Source: Bacilli bacterium
Lineage (GTDB): Bacteria; Bacillota_I; Bacilli_A; ML615J-28; CAG-698
DNA length: 54,283 bases
Assembly: GCA_017617065.1 (NCBI GenBank)
Contig: JAFZWP010000022.1
Span: forward strand, 86,931-141,213
Reading direction: 5' to 3'
The position numbers and the translations under genes were made by a program. Each line of letters starts with the position of its first letter. Position 1 is the stretch's first letter. Of the stretch, positions 51,201 to 54,283 are shown piece after piece. The notes below the pieces were generated by a model. It worked only from the letters and a program-made list of their open reading frames with translations. It made no database searches and had not been told where the DNA came from.

Positions 51201-52510
51201 TACAAGTCTTCTACAATCTTAATTGGTACGTCAGAATACTCAATATCATTATTTACTGGTATATTAGAAAATAGTGAATCTTTAGGTCTTGGCATTGCTT
51301 TTTTAGCTTTTTCAATCTTTTGCAATGCTTCAATAATTTCAAATGCTTCATATTTATAAATGTCATGTAAATCATCTATTTCCACATCTTCACTAGGAGC
51401 ACTAATTTTTAATAATTCTTTAATTACATCTACAAATCTAAAGTTTAAAACACGACCAGTAATATTCTTTTCGTATGCATCAATCACCGCATATGCTTTA
51501 ACTAATTGCTTGTCATTATCTTTAATATTAATGTTTTTAACTTTAGGTTTTTGAAAGAAACTCCTACCAATTAACGGATCAGTTAAATTAGCAACCAAGT
51601 TACCAATTTCTAATTCATTAAATTTGCTTTCAACTTTTTCAATTGTTTCAATATTACTTGAAACATATAAAACTTTTTTGCCTTGTTTAATTTCGTTTGT
51701 AGCGATATTCATTAGGGCAGTTGTTTTACCTGTGCCTATAACACCTGATATTACAAAGTTATCACCTAAATTACATCTTTGAACTGCTAGGCGCTGTTTA
51801 TCATTTAATAGCGTTATATTACAAATTTCATCTTTACCAGGAATATAATACTTATTTCCTAAATATGATGGAAAGTTACTAGATAAAGTATATCTATCAT
51901 GGTCCATCACAATAGCAGGAAGTTGCGTAAAAGCAAAAGTTAAGAAATTTTCTAATTTTACTACATAATTATTTAGTCTTGTAAATTGCATACAAAACTC
52001 ATCGATATCATAAATCGTAGTAAAGGAGTTAACAGCTTTTTCATTTACCATCGATAATTCTGATTTAGCAAGTCCATTGAACAAAATGGTATTTTCAGTT
52101 GGAATACCGTTGCTTTGAAAATAATATTTACCATTAAGGAATATTAATTTAACTTGAATCAAAACGATTGGCGCAAATGTTTCCGCTTTATTAGCAACTA
52201 CCTTGCTTAATAATCCACAAGTAATAAATAATTGAATTGATCTTTCTTTATTTTGAATATTTTCAAAATAGATATATGGTAATATATCTTTTAGGCTCTT
52301 AGTTGATTTAGAAGCATGGCCAATACCAATGTTTTGAATATCAAAATAAGCAACCTCATCAACGCATACTAATTCTCTTTTTAGAATCTTATCGATTACT
52401 GTATAATCGATATTTCCAAGTTCTAAATAATAATTATCAGTAAAGACATTTAGTAGGCTATTACTTATTGGGGAAATATTAACTTTTTCGCTTTCCTTAA
52501 AATTAATCAT
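48254..52510 (-). CDS. Giant SF1-helicase-like protein with degenerate nuclease tail
   Basis: A 1418-aa protein resembling the large UPF1-like SF1 helicases that end in a Vsr/MTES_1575-type nuclease domain. An N-terminal domain (about 1-230) is followed by LLNDKQRLAVQR and Walker A SGVIGTGKTTALM (about 240-265), a very long helical insertion (about 340-1030), a Walker B-like LVLVDDANL, FAGEESYRM in the motif III place, and NVLLCRKKIIILSN in the motif VI place. The last 95 residues follow the MTES_1575 plan (KFDVIGSYGDLCMIVENKG to KTFVVWLEDLYED, read in parts) but lack the ExD metal site. Walker A looks intact; motif III and the nuclease look degenerate. ATP-dependent nucleic-acid work is likely; the pathway is unknown. 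Confidence 0.82.
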   Translation of the reverse strand: MINFKESEKVNISPISNSLLNVFTDNYYLELGNIDYTVIDKILKRELVCVDEVAYFDIQNIGIGHASKSTKSLKDILPYIYFENIQNKERSIQLFITCGLLSKVVANKAETFAPIVLIQVKLIFLNGKYYFQSNGIPTENTILFNGLAKSELSMVNEKAVNSFTTIYDIDEFCMQFTRLNNYVVKLENFLTFAFTQLPAIVMDHDRYTLSSNFPSYLGNKYYIPGKDEICNITLLNDKQRLAVQRCNLGDNFVISGVIGTGKTTALMNIATNEIKQGKKVLYVSSNIETIEKVESKFNELEIGNLVANLTDPLIGRSFFQKPKVKNINIKDNDKQLVKAYAVIDAYEKNITGRVLNFRFVDVIKELLKISAPSEDVEIDDLHDIYKYEAFEIIEALQKIEKAKKAMPRPKDSLFSNIPVNNDIEYSDVPIKIVEDLYNSYKGLFELKNELENKYGLTTIPNYAKFKNVVSDIKKVNIEHVPTGWITTKQEKYFEAKDTFSDFKTRVGQVKETKAIIDWEFKDIEEIDVNELISNLLGEYFKENEIDKVNSVISNIHNLLKVSNNSVKIIEDLKQFLTTFNKKYEYNGKFDSNWLNEVVSFSQFLSESYVYNKWCNLNRCNYFNSEIKKYETILTNYEIAKEEYYSVFKNYKDYQVGLEKLNKAIETKRPYRQFSLDEIKKIAEDVKNNLVNVNNIEKAYSEYESLVGVAFSLGFNASAKFANFYDYITSLSNENLKRSITRILVLPSKDDVKRIANQFLDQTNKIKALMENFNMFLTFINLPDKYLQKSIGYDVAISLMPEINEYFDKVNKANNLMKKTVKDTTDVVRFDTYLRLRELLDNYNIAEEKLDQSNDYVNLYGDLYKKGQTTLNDVAMMLTSFASYMDYFTSKEALVKSLDLDNNKEINRLLDKANSIILEINDSFNAYNKIFKDGIGEYYYDELDKVIEHWKKLLDSKAELDTYLEFTNQIRILFKHKLFKFATLIINGEVGDITNLFKYRYYKMVYDTYKNSIENYISTKNVSNALRQVVNYEKIYIANNINELKKMCSDVNVKFEDLNYDHYIEASTGIKYLYLCDVKTLNRYIDIDKFDLVLVDDANLGDADDYDKAVSAKRIIFAGEESYRMSTTASLLTRFRSESIMTFDYRYVPTPIAISNRIKSIHSMITPYEEKEAGLEVLNVDGPKYILELIKDNPNVIINYYTSLPSVQRKMFDSLASLLVKENFSREKIIDILRHQINICDLGLGYFYEADYNIINYDEYGKQFSQDFSAWATNVLLCRKKIIILSNKSDLDVLQDLKRTNEQFYARHINPTPTRINGVGSSAIEKLATALKRNKFDVIGSYGDLCMIVENKGEYFVVLLFVNPDSSNFNILSDYRELYQANMDKGIKTFVVWLEDLYEDFESVKKDLITKLNSAKDNK

Positions 52511-52634
52511 AGTACCACCATTATAACTAATTGGATTATACCATTTTTTATATCCATTTACAATTTTAAAATTAGGTGATGATAATTGTAGCAGTTTTTG
52601 TGATAAACTTGTATAATTGATACGAGGTGATAAA

Positions 52635-53024
52635 ATGATAATTAGTATAGTTTGGGCATTGGCAGGTTGCTATTTTATTTATTTAGGTTTTATAATTGTA
52701 TTTCTAAAAAAGCTCGATAAAATTGGTTCTCTTCAAACCCATTTATATAAAAATAAAGATGCTTTCGCTTTTAGAGTAGGGGTTATTGAGTTTATTGCAG
52801 GAATAGCCATTCTTGCCGTTTCTATAATTGCTGTTATTAATTACAAAAACCCATTATTTAGCTATACTTTGTTTGGAGTAGAGCGTCAAATGGGTTATGC
52901 CCTTTTACCACTAGGGACAGGTATTATATCTGTAATTGCTTTATGGATTAATCAAAAAGCATCGGAAGTAAGAATAAAGAAAGATACAAATAATAACGAA
53001 AATAAAAAAGCAGATACTAAATAG
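52635..53024 (+). CDS. Small three-TM membrane protein
   Basis: A 129-aa protein of no family I recognise. Three hydrophobic segments (about 1-20, 42-66 and 84-106) are separated by short loops, with a Lys/Asn-rich C-terminal tail (QKASEVRIKKDTNNNENKK, residues about 108-126) that is probably cytoplasmic. The frame reaches a TTG at 52617, but the ATG at 52635 has GAGGTGA upstream and is chosen. A TATAAT lies at 52612-52617. It is divergent from the giant helicase gene and convergent with lemA. Confidence 0.72.
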   Translation: MIISIVWALAGCYFIYLGFIIVFLKKLDKIGSLQTHLYKNKDAFAFRVGVIEFIAGIAILAVSIIAVINYKNPLFSYTLFGVERQMGYALLPLGTGIISVIALWINQKASEVRIKKDTNNNENKKADTK

Positions 53025-53040
53025 TGTCTGCTTATTTTTT
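53008..53040. terminator. Terminator between convergent genes
   Basis: AAGCAGATAC (53008-53017) pairs with GTGTCTGCTT (53024-53033) with one wobble, followed by T on the plus strand. It overlaps the stop codon of the small membrane protein gene. Confidence 0.8.
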
Positions 53041-53802
53041 TTATTCATCAAAGAATGTGCCTCTAGCTGCTTCTTTTACTTCTTTTGAAGCGATGAATGG
53101 AATTCTTGTAGTATAACCATTCTTAGCAGCAACAATCATATACTTAGGCCATATTTGAATGTCACGGTTCCATTGGAATACTGTATCGTTGTAGATTTCT
53201 CTAGCAGCAGTAATTTCTCTTTGTAAGTAAGAGTTCTGTTGAATAGCATCTTGAATTTCTTGATGTGCTTTAAGTTCTGGATATCTTTCTAATTGAATAT
53301 TGATATTTGCTGCTACTTTTTCAGCTTGAGCTTGAACTTCATTTCTTTCAGTATCTGAGAAATGTCCGCTTCTAGCTTGAGAAATACCGATATAAGTTTC
53401 CTTATCTAACTTAACAGCTTTGCTAACAAGTTGAGCTAAGTTCTTTAAGATAACAACTCTGTTTTCTAGATAGTTATCAATTTGTGATGCATTGTGTTGA
53501 ATCTTTTGTTCTAGTTGTCTTAGGTAGATACCAGCTTTAATCTTCATTGAGATCCACCATGCGCCAGTTCCTAAACCAAATAATATTAAGAGACCACCAA
53601 TGATGCAAAGAGGCCATAAAGTTTCTAACTTAACGATACCAAAAATAAGTAAAATTAAACCAGGTAAAATTGGTAACCACACTAATACTTGGAAAAATGC
53701 AGAACCCCAACCAACCTTCACAGGAATCTGTTTCGCAATGACGTTGACGTCTTTGCCTTCTTCTAAAATAGGACCAGTCATTTCATCTAATTGATTTGCC
53801 AT
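53041..53802 (-). CDS. lemA: LemA-family protein
   Basis: A 253-aa LemA protein, longer than the usual 180-190 aa because of an N-terminal part with two membrane helices (about residues 33-55 and 62-84). The LemA helical domain (about 90-235) shows the family blocks IDNYLENRVVILKNLAQLV, LERYPELKAHQEIQDAIQQN and REIYNDTVFQWNRDI. LemA is a membrane-linked coiled protein of unclear function. The AAAGGAG site fits the ATG at 53802. It follows the partial gene at the window end by 20 bp, so the two are likely one operon. Confidence 0.93.
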   Translation of the reverse strand: MANQLDEMTGPILEEGKDVNVIAKQIPVKVGWGSAFFQVLVWLPILPGLILLIFGIVKLETLWPLCIIGGLLILFGLGTGAWWISMKIKAGIYLRQLEQKIQHNASQIDNYLENRVVILKNLAQLVSKAVKLDKETYIGISQARSGHFSDTERNEVQAQAEKVAANINIQLERYPELKAHQEIQDAIQQNSYLQREITAAREIYNDTVFQWNRDIQIWPKYMIVAAKNGYTTRIPFIASKEVKEAARGTFFDE

Positions 53803-53822
53803 AATTTTCTCCTTTCAATTAA

Positions 53823-54283
53823 TTATTTATTCGACTTGTCAATATCTTTCACAATATCTATTGTTTGATTTAATACATCATCTTTAAACATCTTATTCTT
53901 TAAATCACTATCATCAAAATCAGATAATGATTCATCAAGCGGTCTTTCAAATGATGTCAGACAGTTACTAAAGTTATTAAGTGTATTATCACTTACTTCA
54001 TCTTTTAGTAGTACTGCAAGTAATCCTCTTTGGTAATTGAACAATCCTCTCAAAGATGCAGAATTAAGAAAACTTGTAAAATCAGAATCATTTACATGAT
54101 CAATAAAATCACTACGATTTGTTCTTTCTTCTTTTACTTCCATCTGCGTTTGTTTTTGAATAGGTATATATTCATCCCAATGGACTGGAACCTGATGAGT
54201 TTTTCCATCTCCACCTAAAGTTGAAACATATTCTACTCTATCAATAGTTTTATATGAGTGAGCAGTAATCGTAACATTATCAG
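53823..54283 (-). CDS. Partial protein of unknown function, 5' end outside the window
   Basis: The frame is open from its stop at 53823 to the window edge at 54283 (at least 152 codons), so the ATG at 54143 is probably internal. The extra upstream residues read NVTITAHSYKTIDRVEYVST, then LGGDGKTHQVPVHWDEYIP, then QKQTQMEVKEE, followed by an acidic, Ser/Asn/Asp-rich C-terminus with no membrane segment. I do not recognise the family. Position next to lemA suggests a membrane-associated partner gene, but this is inference. Confidence 0.6.
   Translation of the reverse strand, partial: DNVTITAHSYKTIDRVEYVSTLGGDGKTHQVPVHWDEYIPIQKQTQMEVKEERTNRSDFIDHVNDSDFTSFLNSASLRGLFNYQRGLLAVLLKDEVSDNTLNNFSNCLTSFERPLDESLSDFDDSDLKNKMFKDDVLNQTIDIVKDIDKSNK

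Noticed and set aside
1..54283. UGA read as tryptophan (Mollicutes code)
   Set aside because: TGA ends several genes at ATGA overlaps and the tRNA-Trp has a CCA anticodon.

Overview
The window is low-GC bacterial DNA, with most genes on the minus strand. TGA is a real stop codon (for example at the ATGA overlaps of the iron ABC operon and of the ABC-2 exporter), and the only tRNA-Trp has a CCA anticodon, so the code is standard. Bacillus-type Shine-Dalgarno sites, lipobox lipoproteins, CdaA-type diadenylate cyclase, STAS/SpoIIE proteins, ATP-type PEP carboxykinase and rubrerythrin point to an anaerobic member of the Bacillota. A gut or rumen Bacilli lineage related to the Erysipelotrichia/Mollicutes side is my inference, not proven here.

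Region by region. 1-2.9 kb: pckA, a four-TM protein and a tRNA-Trp/tRNA-His pair. 2.9-8.4 kb: a secreted carbohydrate module (GH5 cellulase lipoprotein with an acetyltransferase; sialate-O-acetylesterase-like lipoprotein with a PNPOx-like protein and a small Cys-rich FTR-like protein) and a DUF3795 protein. 8.4-12.1 kb: an iron/siderophore-type ABC operon divergent from a TetR regulator. 12.2-15.9 kb: an MFS exporter with its XRE regulator, and a DUF2130 protein. 15.9-20.8 kb: an accessory stretch with an IS3 remnant, two AAA+/DUF4143 ATPase genes, repeats and scars. 20.8-31.8 kb: a long co-directional set: CstA, STAS-kinase fusion, flavin reductase, STAS, SpoIIE phosphatase, HD protein, cardiolipin synthase and a MacB-like ABC pair. 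31.9-34.9 kb: two more DUF4143 ATPases. 35.2-39.9 kb: tRNA-Ser, a membrane-anchored protein, L28, aminotransferase, ArsB-like transporter, GNAT fusion. 39.9-48.2 kb: ABC-2 exporter, DUF1295, rubrerythrin, DUF1292, ackA, YdcF-like, YfcC-like, cdaA. 48.3-54.3 kb: a giant degenerate helicase-nuclease, a small membrane protein, LemA and a gene cut by the window end.

The most unusual content is the set of four AAA+/DUF4143 ATPase genes. Each behaves like a cassette with its own promoter-proximal dyad repeats. Two paralogs have three repeats at an exact 33-bp period, with the -35 hexamer inside the promoter-nearest repeat. A third has three repeats at a 23-bp period directly upstream of its -35. 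The fourth has one dyad downstream of its -10. Several genes end in a related structured 3' element of about 100-130 nt plus terminator, present in three clear copies. Between cassettes lie scars: an orphan pair of 33-bp-spaced repeats, an orphan promoter/dyad related to another cassette, and a 51-bp terminator repeat.

The second unusual item is a partner-switching style operon. A transmembrane SpoIIE phosphatase carries its own RsbW-like ATPase domain. It is encoded with a free STAS protein and with a STAS domain fused to a small-molecule-type kinase. The same set carries lipid and ABC-export genes, and no sigma factor is visible.
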